Positions 29,819 through 39,399 of a stretch of 63,934 bases of DNA are shown in pieces. How positions within the stretch are numbered: position 1 is the stretch's first letter; every line of letters starts with the position of its first letter. Under the pieces are notes generated by a model. The model did not search any database and had not been told where the DNA came from. It saw only the letters and a list, made by a program, of their open reading frames with translations. Position numbers and translations under genes: made by a program. The DNA comes from Thermotoga sp. (GTDB lineage Bacteria; Thermotogota; Thermotogae; Thermotogales; Thermotogaceae): positions 1 to 63,934 of the forward strand of contig NZ_JAGGZH010000147.1 of assembly GCF_021162145.1 (NCBI RefSeq), written 5' to 3'.

Positions 29819-30559
29819 ATGCTTGAAATCAAGGATCTCTATGCGAAGTTGAGAGACGAGGAAAAGGAAATACTGAAGGGAGTAAACCTGAAGATAAAAA
29901 GAGGCGAGGTCCACGTTCTCATGGGACCAAACGGCAGTGGAAAATCCACTCTTGCAAACGTTGTGATGGGCAATCCAAAGTACGTTGTGACAAAGGGAGA
30001 TATCCTCTTTGAAGGGCGTTCCATAAAAGATCTTCCTGCAAACGAAAGAGCAAAGCTTGGTATCATGATGACATTCCAAAATCCGTACGAGATTGAAGGC
30101 GTGAGGTTTTCTCAGTTCCTCACCACATCGCACAGGAAGATCCACGAAGAGGAAAAAAACTACATGGAACTGAGAAAAGAACTGGAGAACCAATCAGAAA
30201 GGCTTGGACTTGGAAAGGATTTCCTTGAAAGATACCTGAACGTCGGTTTCTCCGGGGGGGAGAAAAAGAGGGCCGAAATTCTCCAAATCCTTTTTTTGAA
30301 GCCTAAGTTCCTCATCCTCGACGAGATAGACTCGGGTCTCGATGTGGATGCGCTCAGACTCATAGCGAAGACGATTGCGGATCTCAACAAAGAGGGAGTT
30401 ACCCTTCTCATCATCACACATTACAAAAGACTCCTCGATTACCTGGAAAGGATTGACAGAGTGCACGTTTATGTAGATGGCCGCATTGTGAGAAGCGGCG
30501 GAGCAGAGCTTGCCAGCGAAGTTGAAGAAAAGGGTTACAGCCTGGAAGGAGTGAGATGA
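29819..30559 (+). CDS. sufC: SUF Fe-S assembly ATPase SufC
   Basis: ABC-type cytosolic ATPase of the SufBCD scaffold complex. 246 residues. Walker A GPNGSGKSTLAN (~39), signature GFSGGEKKRAEILQ (~143), Walker B FLILDEIDSGLDVDALRL (~160), H-loop IITHYKRLLDYL. First gene of the suf operon, 4-bp overlap with sufB. Confidence 0.97.
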   Translation: MLEIKDLYAKLRDEEKEILKGVNLKIKRGEVHVLMGPNGSGKSTLANVVMGNPKYVVTKGDILFEGRSIKDLPANERAKLGIMMTFQNPYEIEGVRFSQFLTTSHRKIHEEEKNYMELRKELENQSERLGLGKDFLERYLNVGFSGGEKKRAEILQILFLKPKFLILDEIDSGLDVDALRLIAKTIADLNKEGVTLLIITHYKRLLDYLERIDRVHVYVDGRIVRSGGAELASEVEEKGYSLEGVR

Positions 30560-31950
30560 TGGAAAGAATCATCCTCGATGACTCCAGATTCAACTTCGTC
30601 CCCAAAGTGAAAACCGCCTACAAGGCCCCTCCAGGGCTCGACGAAAAATTGATAGAGGAGATATCCCGGACAAAGGAAGAGCCCGGGTGGATGCTGAAGC
30701 ATCGACTCGAATCTTTGAAAATATTCAGGGAGTGGCACAATCCGAGGTTTGGTGTTGATATATCCGATCTTGATTTAGGAAAGATCGTATCTTACATAAA
30801 ACCAGATGCAAAAAAGGGTACCTCCTGGGAAGAGGTACCTGGTGAAATAAAAGAGGCGTTTGACAGACTCGGAATTCCCGAAGCGGAAAGAAAATACCTT
30901 GCAGGCGTTGGCGCTCAACTCGACTCGGAGGTTGTCTATCAGAACATAAAGAAAGAACTCGAGAAACTGGGTGTCATTTTTCTCGACATGGAGAGTGCTG
31001 TGAGGGAATATCCCGACCTTGTTAGAGAGTACTTCATGAAGCTCGTTCCCAACACCGATCACAAATTCGCTGCACTCCACGGTGCCATATGGAGTGGAGG
31101 AACTTTCCTGTACGTTCCAACGGGAGTGAAGGTTCCAATGCCGCTTCAGGCTTACTTCCTTATGAGCAATCCCGGAATGGGTCAGTTCGAGCACACCATA
31201 ATAGTCGCAGAAGAAGGAAGCGAGGTCACTTTCATAGAAGGGTGTTCCGCTCCGAGGTACAACGTTATCAACCTTCATGCTGGGATGGTCGAGATATATG
31301 TGAAGAGGGGAGCAAAGGTGAAATATCTCACCATACAGAACTGGAGCAAAAACACGTTCAACCTCAACACGAAAAGATCGATCGTCGAAGAAGAAGGATC
31401 GATGACGTGGGTTTCCGGTTCTCTTGGTAGCCACAAGACCATGCTGTATCCGATGACGATACTGAAAGGAAGGGGATCGAGGGCTGAAAGTCTGTCGATC
31501 ACGTACGCGGGTCCTGGTCAACACATGGATACAGGATCCAAAGTAGTTCATCTTGCCCCGTACACGAGCTCCGTGGTCAGTGCAAAGAGCATCTCGCTCG
31601 GAGGTGGATGGGCATTTTACAGGGGACTTCTGAAAATAACAAAAGAAGCTGTAAAGAGCAAAGCATCTGTGGAATGTGCGGCTTTAATGCTCGACAACAG
31701 ATCCAAAAGCGATACGGTCCCCATCATAGAGGTGGAAACAGACAAAGCAGACGTGGGACACGAAGCAAGGATAGGCAGAATCGGAGAGGACCAGATATTC
31801 TATCTCATGAACAGAGGGCTTTCGGAACAGGAAGCAAAATCGATGATCGTGAAAGGTTTCGTGGAACCCGTCGTCAAGGAGCTTCCCTTCGAATACGCCG
31901 TCGAACTCAACAAACTTCTCGAGCTGGAAATAGAAAAGAGTATAGGGTGA
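30556..31950 (+). CDS. sufB: Fe-S cluster assembly scaffold SufB
   Basis: 464 residues, the standard SufB length. Central component of SufBC2D on which the cluster is built. Typical sequences: HGAIWSGGTFLYVPTGVKVP, EGCSAPRYNVINLHAGMVEI (with the scaffold Cys), QNWSKNTFNLNTKRS, and the C-terminal HEARIGRIGEDQIFYLMNRGLSEQEA. Starts at ATGATG 30556 overlapping sufC. Confidence 0.97.
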   Translation: MMERIILDDSRFNFVPKVKTAYKAPPGLDEKLIEEISRTKEEPGWMLKHRLESLKIFREWHNPRFGVDISDLDLGKIVSYIKPDAKKGTSWEEVPGEIKEAFDRLGIPEAERKYLAGVGAQLDSEVVYQNIKKELEKLGVIFLDMESAVREYPDLVREYFMKLVPNTDHKFAALHGAIWSGGTFLYVPTGVKVPMPLQAYFLMSNPGMGQFEHTIIVAEEGSEVTFIEGCSAPRYNVINLHAGMVEIYVKRGAKVKYLTIQNWSKNTFNLNTKRSIVEEEGSMTWVSGSLGSHKTMLYPMTILKGRGSRAESLSITYAGPGQHMDTGSKVVHLAPYTSSVVSAKSISLGGGWAFYRGLLKITKEAVKSKASVECAALMLDNRSKSDTVPIIEVETDKADVGHEARIGRIGEDQIFYLMNRGLSEQEAKSMIVKGFVEPVVKELPFEYAVELNKLLELEIEKSIG

Positions 31951-31960
31951 GGTGTTCAAA

Positions 31961-33067
31961 ATGGAAAAGGTGATAGTGATAGAGCACGACAGAGAAAAGG
32001 CGGTCATCTGGGAAACTCCCCAGATTTTTTCTGAGAGCGATTACGGATACGACATTTTGGAAAGGGCGCTGGAAGCAACAGAGGGTCCTTTAAAGGAGTG
32101 GAGAAAGAGAAAGTACCAGGAGTACAGGGAATGGGGTTTTCCAAAGTGGAAAAGGTGTAATCTCGATGGAATGATCCTTCCAGAACTTTCCTTTAAGCAA
32201 ACTGAGCTTGAGATCGATATCTCTCTTCTTGAAAAGCTGGACTTTGAAGGTGCCCACAGAAAGTTTGTTCTCATGGGGGACACTTTTTTCACAGACTTCT
32301 TCTCTCTTGGAGATGGAAAGAGCATCATAAGATCGAATGAAGACGGTGTTGAGAATTACCTGGTAGTTGTTGAGAACGAAGCTGAGATCTACAGAATTTC
32401 AAAAACCGACAGGTTCAAAAACACCGTCATGAGAATCCTGGTGAAAAAGGGCGCCAGATTGAAATTCGTGAATGTAGATCTGTTTGGGAACCACTCCTTT
32501 GAGAACATGTTCATCTTCCTCGAAGAAGATGCAAAGCTTGTCTTCAGAGATTTCAAAGCCTTTGGAAACAGAAAAGTCGGCCATGTGCTGGTGAAACTGG
32601 GTGAAGAGAGCCAGGCCGACGTGAAATCTTACTTCTACCAGAACAAAAACGGAGTAGTGGACCTTCTCTACGCTATGAGATTCTCCAGTGAAGAGTCAGA
32701 AGGGCACCTGAAGGGACATGGTATAGTGGACGACTCAGGAAAAGTGGTGTTCCGCGGTATTCTCGATGTGAAAAGAGGAGCAAAAAACGCAGTCGCTGAG
32801 GAGATGGAACACACTCTGATACTCTCTCCAAGTGCAAGGATGGACGCGATCCCCAGCCTCTGGGTGGACGAAAACGACGTCATAGCTTCACACTCTGCGA
32901 GTTCTTCTTCTCTCGACGAAAACGGACTTTTCTATCTGATGACAAGGGGACTCAGTGAAGCAGAAGCAAAGAAATTGATTGTAAGAGGTGTTTTCTCCGA
33001 TCTTCTCGATGAAGTAAACGAATCGATGAGGGGAGAGGTGGAGAATGTTATCAACCAGATTGTATGA
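31961..33067 (+). CDS. sufD: Fe-S cluster assembly protein SufD (SufB paralogue)
   Basis: About 368 residues. SufB/SufD family beta-helix core with the conserved tail [38 protein letters not shown]; the N-terminal part is diverged, as usual for SufD. ATG 31961 is preferred to GTG 31952, which overlaps the GGGTGAGG ribosome site. The last 23 bp overlap sufS. Confidence 0.93.
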   Translation: MEKVIVIEHDREKAVIWETPQIFSESDYGYDILERALEATEGPLKEWRKRKYQEYREWGFPKWKRCNLDGMILPELSFKQTELEIDISLLEKLDFEGAHRKFVLMGDTFFTDFFSLGDGKSIIRSNEDGVENYLVVVENEAEIYRISKTDRFKNTVMRILVKKGARLKFVNVDLFGNHSFENMFIFLEEDAKLVFRDFKAFGNRKVGHVLVKLGEESQADVKSYFYQNKNGVVDLLYAMRFSSEESEGHLKGHGIVDDSGKVVFRGILDVKRGAKNAVAEEMEHTLILSPSARMDAIPSLWVDENDVIASHSASSSSLDENGLFYLMTRGLSEAEAKKLIVRGVFSDLLDEVNESMRGEVENVINQIV

Positions 33068-34289
33068 GGACTTTCCCACTTTGAAACTAAAGATAAACGG
33101 AAAAAGGCTCGTCTACCTAGACAGTGCGGCCTCTTCTTTGAAACCAAAGCGAGTCGTTGAAAAGCTGAAAGACTTCTATTACACCAGCTATTCCAACGTT
33201 CACAGAGCGGTTCACACTCTGGCTTCACAGGCAACGGTTGAACTGGAAGAGTCCAGGGAAAAGTTCGCTAATTTCCTCGGTGTGTCTCCGGAAGAGATCG
33301 TGTTTACCTCGGGCACGACCATGTCCATAAACCTCGTTGTTGTTTCTCTTTTGAGAAGTGGCTTTTTGAAAGAAGATGATCTCGTTCTCGTTTCTCTCCT
33401 GGAGCACCATGCAAATTTCGTTCCGTGGTTGAGGCTTTCGAAGTTTCATGGTTACAAAGTGGATTACATAAAACCTTCCGGAAGATTTGGCACGCTCGAA
33501 CTGGACGATCTGCTGAAATTCAGGAAAGCAAGACCGAAGGTTGTCGCCATAACTGGTCTTTCGAACGTGACTGGTCAGAGACTACCTGTAGAGGAACTGA
33601 GAAATGTGTTCCCAGACTCGATCATTGTTCTAGACGGAGCCCAGCTTGTGCCCCACGAGCGTGTAAAGCCAGAAGAAATCGGTGTGGATTTTCTCGTCTT
33701 TTCACTTCACAAGATGTTGGGTCCAACTGGAGTTGGTGTTCTTTACGGAAGGCGGGAATTTCTTGAACAGATGGAACCCTTCTTATACGGAGGGGAGATG
33801 ATAGACAGGGTCACCCTAGAAAACGTGACCTTCAACGAACTCCCGTACAAATTCGAGGCGGGAACGCCAAACATAGCAGGTATCGTTGCTTCGAAGGAGG
33901 CTCTGATTTATCTGGAAGAGATGGGGTTCGAAGAGATCAGAAGAAGAACACGGAAATTAACGGAGCTTGCCGTGGATGGCTTGAAACAAATAGACGGAGT
34001 CGAGATCTACGGTCCCCTCGATGAAAGACAACAAGGAATAGTTTCTTTCAACGTGAAGGGGATACACCCACACGATGTGGCGCATATCCTTGATCAGGAG
34101 TTCGGTGTGGCGGTGAGAAGCGGTCATCACTGCGCCCAGCCTTTGATAGAGCTCCTGAAAAAACAGTCTACCCTGGTGGAATTCCCCAACTCTACCTGCA
34201 GGGCGAGTTTCTACATCTACAACACCGAAGACGATGTTGAAACTTTCGTGGAAGGAGTGAAAAAGATAAAGGAGTGGTTCACGAGATGA
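33045..34289 (+). CDS. sufS: Cysteine desulfurase SufS
   Basis: PLP enzyme that takes sulfur from cysteine for Fe-S cluster building. 414 residues of the group II (SufS/CsdA) type. PLP pocket His121 ([11 protein letters not shown]), Asp197 (IVLDGAQ), Schiff-base Lys223 ([10 protein letters not shown]) and catalytic Cys363 ([10 protein letters not shown]) are all present. Overlaps sufD by 23 bp and sufU by 4 bp, consistent with SufS passing sulfur to SufU. Confidence 0.97.
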   Translation: MLSTRLYEDFPTLKLKINGKRLVYLDSAASSLKPKRVVEKLKDFYYTSYSNVHRAVHTLASQATVELEESREKFANFLGVSPEEIVFTSGTTMSINLVVVSLLRSGFLKEDDLVLVSLLEHHANFVPWLRLSKFHGYKVDYIKPSGRFGTLELDDLLKFRKARPKVVAITGLSNVTGQRLPVEELRNVFPDSIIVLDGAQLVPHERVKPEEIGVDFLVFSLHKMLGPTGVGVLYGRREFLEQMEPFLYGGEMIDRVTLENVTFNELPYKFEAGTPNIAGIVASKEALIYLEEMGFEEIRRRTRKLTELAVDGLKQIDGVEIYGPLDERQQGIVSFNVKGIHPHDVAHILDQEFGVAVRSGHHCAQPLIELLKKQSTLVEFPNSTCRASFYIYNTEDDVETFVEGVKKIKEWFTR

Positions 34290-34702
34290 TGTACTCAGAA
34301 GCCATTCTGGACTACGCCAATTCAAAGAGGTTCAGGGGAAGGCTAGAAGATGCCACCGCTGTGGAAGAGGGAAAAAACATCTCCTGCGGTGATGAGATAA
34401 TTCTCTATCTGAAAGTAGAAGACGGTGTTGTAAAAGACACCAGGTTCGAAGGTATAGGTTGTGTGATAAGCCAGGCTTCTGCTTCTCTGATGATAGAGAG
34501 GATCATTGGAGAAAAGTTGAAAAACGTGATTTCTATCATAGAAGAAGCAGAGAAGATGGCAAAGGGAGGCTCTTTCGATGAGAAAAAACTTGGCAACATC
34601 ACCATCATGTCGGATGTGAAAAACTATCCGGCAAGAGTGAAGTGTTTTCTCCTTTCGTGGAGAACTCTCGATCAGGTGATCAGAAAGCTTTCACAGTCTT
34701 GA
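34286..34702 (+). CDS. sufU: SufU/IscU-type sulfur acceptor and scaffold
   Basis: About 138 residues. Three conserved Cys with the usual spacing: [19 protein letters not shown] and [12 protein letters not shown]; Asp follows the first Cys as in SufU/IscU. It receives sulfur from SufS. ATG 34286 (ATGA overlap with sufS) is chosen, with GGAG 12 nt upstream; GTG 34274, used in some annotations of the homologue, is the alternative. The end overlaps the convergent gene by 23 bp. Confidence 0.95.
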   Translation: MMYSEAILDYANSKRFRGRLEDATAVEEGKNISCGDEIILYLKVEDGVVKDTRFEGIGCVISQASASLMIERIIGEKLKNVISIIEEAEKMAKGGSFDEKKLGNITIMSDVKNYPARVKCFLLSWRTLDQVIRKLSQS

Positions 34703-35666
34703 GAAAGTCGATGAGGTATCCTTTTAAGTAAGAAGAGACCTTTCCTATGAGTTCCAGTGTGTAGCGCTTCAAGTTGGAAAGGTCTCCTCTTTGGTCTGCT
34801 TCTTTGAACTCTTCGACGGACACCATGGAAAAACTTCTCAGCTTGCCTTCTCTATCTTTCAGTTTACTTCCAAAGACTTTCTTTATCTCATGATGAACCT
34901 TCGGAAAGTATGACAGAGCCAGTTTCCTTACTTCCTGAACGAGATGCCATTCGGATTTCAGGAAGATCGGTTTTGCCTCTTCAATCGTTCTTATCGTCTC
35001 TTCATCGCCCGAATAGATGAGATAGGCAAGATAGTCATCGTACGTGTAATGAGCGTTCATTAACATCTTCATGATTGATTTATCAAAGAGCGCCTGAAAA
35101 ATCTCTCCTATCTCTCCGGGCTTGTTGTGATAAGGCTGTGAAAGGTCTTCTATGTAGTGAAGCGCTCTTGCAAGGAATCTGTAGCCCCAGTACCTGTCAC
35201 CTTTTCTAAAAGCCTCCTTCGCAAGATCGTGAAAGTAGTAAAAGCTCTTATCGGCTTCGAAGAATTCGAGACCCATAATGCGATACTTCATGTGCCTCAC
35301 ACCCTGACTGTTTCCAATGAGAAACTGATACGGTGAAAGATCAAGCCCCTGATCCATTCCCCAGTCTGGTTCAGATGAATAAACTGTGAGTATCTGCCAA
35401 GCCGGAACCTTTTCATCAACCGGAGAAGGATTTGGAGGTGTGATGGCACCTTCCCAGGCTTTTATGGTATTCTCACCGCACACATCTCTGAGAACAAGTT
35501 TTGAGAGATTGTAAACTCTTTTTTCCTGATAGTTGTAAGGAGTGATTTTCACCAGTTCATCTGGTACAATATCTTTCACGATGTAATAGGTTAAACCTTC
35601 ATGACCACTCCATGAGAACAAAAAGGACGAAATTATAATTAAAAACGCAAAAACGAATGTTTTCAT
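34680..35666 (-). CDS. Secreted zinc-dependent phospholipase C / S1-P1 nuclease-like protein
   Basis: 328 residues with a clear signal peptide ([16 protein letters not shown]) followed at once by WSGHEGLTYYIV, the Trp-plus-His start typical of mature zinc phospholipase C and P1 nucleases. A second metal-binding helix is FFEADKSFYYFHDLAKEAF (~residue 130) and GYRFLARALHYIEDLSQPYH (~155-174) matches the family HxxxD pattern. The three-zinc site therefore looks mostly intact. Substrate (lipid or nucleic acid) is unknown. Single gene on the minus strand with GAGGTGATCAGAG upstream; no operon partner. Confidence 0.72.
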   Translation of the reverse strand: MKTFVFAFLIIISSFLFSWSGHEGLTYYIVKDIVPDELVKITPYNYQEKRVYNLSKLVLRDVCGENTIKAWEGAITPPNPSPVDEKVPAWQILTVYSSEPDWGMDQGLDLSPYQFLIGNSQGVRHMKYRIMGLEFFEADKSFYYFHDLAKEAFRKGDRYWGYRFLARALHYIEDLSQPYHNKPGEIGEIFQALFDKSIMKMLMNAHYTYDDYLAYLIYSGDEETIRTIEEAKPIFLKSEWHLVQEVRKLALSYFPKVHHEIKKVFGSKLKDREGKLRSFSMVSVEEFKEADQRGDLSNLKRYTLELIGKVSSYLKGYLIDFLKTVKAF

Positions 35667-35714
35667 CTCTGATCACCTCCTCAAAAAGTTTATCACAAAG
35701 AGGAGTTCTGAAAG

Positions 35715-36320
35715 ATGAGACTTTATTTGATAAGACACGGTGAAACCTTGTGGAACGAGAAAGGTCTCTGGCAGGGTATTACAGATGTCCCTCTGAATGA
35801 AAAAGGAAAAGAACAAGCAAGAAGAGTTGCGGAGAGACTGAAAAGAGTGGACGCTGTTTATTCCAGTCCTCTCTTGCGGAGTTTTGAAACAGCAAAAGAG
35901 ATTGCAGAAAAATTTGGAAAAGAAGTTAGGATTGAACACGACTTGAGAGAGTGTGAAATTTCACTGTGGAATGGACTCACTGTTGAAGAAGCGCTGAGAA
36001 GGTATCCTTACGAATACAAAAAATGGTCAGTGGATCCAAATTTTGAAACAAAAGGACTTGAATCAATGAGAAGTGTACAAAAGAGGATGGTGAACGTTGT
36101 AGTGAAAATAGTAGCTCAGGAAAGACTCAACAATTCGAGCGATGTTGTTATTGTTTCTCATTCTCTCTCACTTAGATCTTATATTTGCTGGGTATTAGGA
36201 CTTCCTCTTAATTTACATCGAAACTTCAAGCTTGATAATGCTTCTTTGAGCATAGTTGAAATCGAAAGCAAACCAAGACTTGTTCTTCTGAACGATACGT
36301 GTCACTTAGAAAACACTTGA
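35715..36320 (+). CDS. Histidine phosphatase (phosphoglycerate mutase-like)
   Basis: 201 residues. The LIRHGETLWNEKG motif (catalytic His near residue 6), SPLLRSFETAKEIAE, HDLRECEISLWNGLTVEEA with the acid Glu, and the second His in VIVSHSLSLRSYICW. The family includes cofactor-dependent phosphoglycerate mutases and broad phosphatases such as CobC and PhoE; the short length favours a phosphatase, but the substrate is unknown. Slightly AT-richer than its neighbours by eye. It stands alone; the tRNA-Cys promoter overlaps its stop. Confidence 0.88.
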   Translation: MRLYLIRHGETLWNEKGLWQGITDVPLNEKGKEQARRVAERLKRVDAVYSSPLLRSFETAKEIAEKFGKEVRIEHDLRECEISLWNGLTVEEALRRYPYEYKKWSVDPNFETKGLESMRSVQKRMVNVVVKIVAQERLNNSSDVVIVSHSLSLRSYICWVLGLPLNLHRNFKLDNASLSIVEIESKPRLVLLNDTCHLENT

Positions 36321-36344
36321 ACACCCTCAGGTATGTGGTATTAT
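36317..36344 (+). promoter_or_regulatory. tRNA-Cys promoter
   Basis: TTGAAC (36317-36322), 16 nt, then TATTAT (36339-36344) inside TGTGGTATTAT. It overlaps the stop of the histidine phosphatase gene and starts transcription shortly before the tRNA at 36358. Confidence 0.7.
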
Positions 36345-36357
36345 ATTCTATGCGGAC

Positions 36358-36434
36358 GGCGGCGTAGCCAAGCGGTCCAAGGCGGGGGTCTGCAAAATCC
36401 CTATTCGTGGGTTCGAATCCCACCGCCGCCTCCA
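36358..36434 (+). tRNA. tRNA-Cys (anticodon GCA)
   Basis: 77 nt with CCA encoded. Acceptor GGCGGCG/CGCCGCC, anticodon stem GGGGT/ATCCC (one G-U) with loop CTGCAAA (GCA), T-arm GTGGGTTCGAATCCCAC. Confidence 0.96.
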
Positions 36435-36436
36435 GA

Positions 36437-36466
36437 AAGCCAGGCTGCAGCGCCTGGCTTTTTATA
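36437..36466 (+). terminator. Terminator after tRNA-Cys
   Basis: AAGCCAGGC-TGCAGC-GCCTGGCTT is followed by TTTATATT. It lies 29 nt before potD, so the pot genes either need read-through or a promoter I cannot see. Confidence 0.8.
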
Positions 36467-36488
36467 TTGGGAGAAGGAGGTATGAACA

Positions 36489-37496
36489 ATGAAAAAGGTT
36501 CTCTTTTTCCTCATCGTTTTAACAACTTTCACCGTTTTCGGCAAGCCCACTCTCTACATTTACAACTGGGCCGACTACATTCCAGAGGACGTCATCAGAG
36601 CTTTCGAAGAAAAGTACAATTGCCGCGTAGTTTACGACACGTACGCGTCCAATGAAGAGATGTACGCAAAGTTCAAAGCAGGCGGTGGAAAAGGGTACGA
36701 TCTGATATTCCCCTCGGGTGATTACGTGTCGATCATGTCCAAGGAGGGCATGCTTCAAAAACTGGATCTTTCGAGGATTCCGAACTTCAAGTACCTCGAC
36801 AAGGATATCCTCGCGAAGACCACGTACGATCCGAACCACGAATACAGTGTGCCCTACATGATGGGTTCAACGGTTGTCATTGTGAACAGGAAGTACGTCA
36901 AGAAATACGAAAAGTCCTGGTCAATCTTCGAGAGAGAAGATCTTAAAGGGAGAATGACCCTCCTCGATGATATGAGGGAAGTTCTCGGTGCCGCGCTGAA
37001 ATACCTTGGCTACTCGGTCAACACGAAAAATCCAAAGGAGCTCGAAGAGGCAAAACAAATCGTTCTCAAATGGAAAAAGAACATAGCAAAATTTGACGCC
37101 ACTTCTTACGCCGATGGAATAGTCTCTGGAGAGTACTGGGTGGTACACGGATACGCAGAGGATGTGTACCAAAGGATACCAGAGGGAGAGGAAGAAAACT
37201 TTGACTTCTTCATCCCCAAAGAAGGAGGAACCCTATGGATAGACAACATGGTGATACCAAAAGGAGCGAGGAACGTTGACCTCGCGTACGAATTCATCAA
37301 CTTCCTGCTCGAACCGAAAAATGCCGCGAAGATAGCGGACTACCTGGGACTTCCTTCTCCAAATGTTGAGGCAAGAAAGTACATGAAGACAAAGCCCATC
37401 TACACCATAGAGAACCTCAAGAACTGTGAATTCATAGAAGACGTTGGAAAAACCCTGGAGCTCTACAACAAAGTCTGGCTCGAAATCATAATGTGA
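36489..37496 (+). CDS. potD: Spermidine/putrescine-binding periplasmic protein
   Basis: 335 residues. A Sec signal peptide (KKVLFFLIVLTTFTVFG) with no lipobox Cys, so probably soluble in the periplasm. Mature start PTLYIYNWADYIPEDVIRAF is the PotD/PotF hallmark; GGKGYDLIFPSGDY and GTLWIDNMVIPKGARNVDLAYEFINFLLEP match the family. Binds polyamines for the PotABC importer; Thermotogales make unusual long polyamines, so the exact ligand is uncertain. Ribosome site GAAGGAGG. Confidence 0.93.
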   Translation: MKKVLFFLIVLTTFTVFGKPTLYIYNWADYIPEDVIRAFEEKYNCRVVYDTYASNEEMYAKFKAGGGKGYDLIFPSGDYVSIMSKEGMLQKLDLSRIPNFKYLDKDILAKTTYDPNHEYSVPYMMGSTVVIVNRKYVKKYEKSWSIFEREDLKGRMTLLDDMREVLGAALKYLGYSVNTKNPKELEEAKQIVLKWKKNIAKFDATSYADGIVSGEYWVVHGYAEDVYQRIPEGEEENFDFFIPKEGGTLWIDNMVIPKGARNVDLAYEFINFLLEPKNAAKIADYLGLPSPNVEARKYMKTKPIYTIENLKNCEFIEDVGKTLELYNKVWLEIIM

Positions 37497-37510
37497 TGGA
37501 GTGAACGAAG

Positions 37511-38614
37511 TTGATAGGTGGAGAGGTCTTAATAAGAAACGTTGACAAGTTCTTTGGAGACTTCCATGTCTTGAAAAACATCTCTCTAGAGATAAAGAAA
37601 GGAGAGTTTTTCTCCGTGCTCGGGCCTTCCGGTTGTGGGAAGACCACACTCCTTCGTGTGATAGCAGGTTTTGAAGATGTAGAGAATGGTGATGTTTTGC
37701 TGGATGGAAAGTCCATTCTAAACCTTCCTGCGAACAGAAGGCCAGTGAACATTATCTTCCAGAACTACGCTCTCTTTCCGCATCTCAATGTTTTCGAAAA
37801 TATAGCCTTCCCACTGAGATTGAAAAAGTTATCTGAAGCGGAAATAAAGGAAAGGGTGAACAGTCTGCTCTCTTTGATAAGAATGGAAGATCACGCGAAG
37901 AAGATGCCCTCTCAACTTTCCGGTGGTCAGAAACAAAGGGTGGCTATAGCGAGGGCCCTCGCGAACGAACCGAGGGTCCTCCTTCTGGACGAACCTCTGA
38001 GTGCGCTCGATGCGAAGCTGAGACAGGAACTCCTTGTGGAACTGGACAACCTGCACGACAAAGTTGGCATCACGTTCATTTATGTAACCCACGATCAAAC
38101 AGAGGCGATCAGCGTCTCGGACAGGGTCGCCCTCATGAACGAAGGCGAGATCGTTCAGGTTGGAACACCTTACGAGGTTTACGAGAGTCCTGCCAACGTT
38201 TTCGTCGCTACTTTCATAGGAGAGACGAACCTCATGAAAGTCGAGGTTGTGGACGTAGAAGACGAATACTATATTGTGGAAAGTCCCGGCCTTGGAGAAT
38301 TCAGGTGTTACAAGGACAAAGAAGCCAAAAAGGGAGACAGGATGATCATCACACTCAGGCCGGAAAAAATCAGGATTTCAAAGAAAAGGTTTGAATCCAA
38401 CGGTGCTCTCAACGTCTTTCACGGAGTTGTGGAAGAAGAGATCTACATGGGGCACCAGACAAAGTATTTTATTCGACTCGATGAGGGTTATATGCTCAAA
38501 GTGTACAAACAGCATGCAAAGTACATACTAGACGAGCCGATCATAAAATGGGAAGACGAGGTCTTCGCTGCATGGGATCCCGATGACAGCTTCATCGTAG
38601 AGGTGCTGAAATGA
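37511..38614 (+). CDS. potA: Polyamine ABC transporter ATPase
   Basis: 367 residues. Walker A GPSGCGKTTLLR (~37), Q-loop NIIFQNYALFPHLNVFENIAFPL, signature LSGGQKQRVAIARAL, Walker B VLLLDEPLSALDAKLR, H-loop VTHDQTEAISVSDR, then a C-terminal TOBE domain (~280-360). Drives polyamine import. TTG 37511 start with GGAG 10 nt upstream. Overlaps potB by 4 bp. Confidence 0.95.
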   Translation: MIGGEVLIRNVDKFFGDFHVLKNISLEIKKGEFFSVLGPSGCGKTTLLRVIAGFEDVENGDVLLDGKSILNLPANRRPVNIIFQNYALFPHLNVFENIAFPLRLKKLSEAEIKERVNSLLSLIRMEDHAKKMPSQLSGGQKQRVAIARALANEPRVLLLDEPLSALDAKLRQELLVELDNLHDKVGITFIYVTHDQTEAISVSDRVALMNEGEIVQVGTPYEVYESPANVFVATFIGETNLMKVEVVDVEDEYYIVESPGLGEFRCYKDKEAKKGDRMIITLRPEKIRISKKRFESNGALNVFHGVVEEEIYMGHQTKYFIRLDEGYMLKVYKQHAKYILDEPIIKWEDEVFAAWDPDDSFIVEVLK

Positions 38615-39399
38615 GGTACGTTTACCTTCTCTGGCTAATTCTTCTGTTCGTTCTACCAATCTCCATCATCTTCATCTACAGTTTTCTGGAACCCCAGATC
38701 TACGGTGGTGTCCAGTGGAGCTTCACACTGGATGCCTATAAGTACCTTCCAAGGTACCTGAACCTCATATGGAGATCGATCTGGATCTCGGGAGTTGCCA
38801 CCCTTGTCACTCTCGCGGTAGCGCTTCCCGTTTCTTTCTACATAGCAAAAAGCCGACTGAAGAATTTCCTTCTTTTGCTCACAATCGTTCCCTTCTGGAC
38901 CAACTCTCTTATAAGGATCTACGCCTGGAAGATCGTCCTTGGAAACAACGGAATAATAAATCAGTTTCTCAATCTTCTCGGTCTTGGACCCGTGCAATTC
39001 CTCTACAATCCCTTCGCCGTCATTCTCGTGATAGTTTACACCTACCTGCCGTTTGCCATACTGCCACTCTATACCGCCATGGAGAAGATAGACAACAGCA
39101 TTCTGGAAGCTTCTCTGGATCTTGGAGCCAGTAAGATCCACACCTTCACAAAAGTTCTGCTTCCAAACGTTCGCATGGGGTTTCTCACAGCTTTTGTCTT
39201 CGTTTTCGTACCTGCTCTTGGTTCCTACGCGATTCCCGATCTCGTTGGAGGCGTCTCCTCCAAAATGATAGGGAATGAGATTGCCAGGCAGCTCATGACT
39301 ATCAGAAACTGGCCGGTTGCATCTGCCATGTCGAACTTGCTCACACTGATCGCTCTTTTGAGCATCATCATCGTGATGAAAAGGAGAGAGAAGAGTTGA
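38611..39399 (+). CDS. potB: Polyamine ABC transporter permease PotB
   Basis: 262 residues, six transmembrane helices, inner membrane. The coupling helix motif is EASLDLGASKIHTFTKVLLPNVRMG. PotB-type N-terminus with an amphipathic periplasmic loop. Overlaps potA and potC by 4 bp each. Confidence 0.94.
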   Translation: MRYVYLLWLILLFVLPISIIFIYSFLEPQIYGGVQWSFTLDAYKYLPRYLNLIWRSIWISGVATLVTLAVALPVSFYIAKSRLKNFLLLLTIVPFWTNSLIRIYAWKIVLGNNGIINQFLNLLGLGPVQFLYNPFAVILVIVYTYLPFAILPLYTAMEKIDNSILEASLDLGASKIHTFTKVLLPNVRMGFLTAFVFVFVPALGSYAIPDLVGGVSSKMIGNEIARQLMTIRNWPVASAMSNLLTLIALLSIIIVMKRREKS

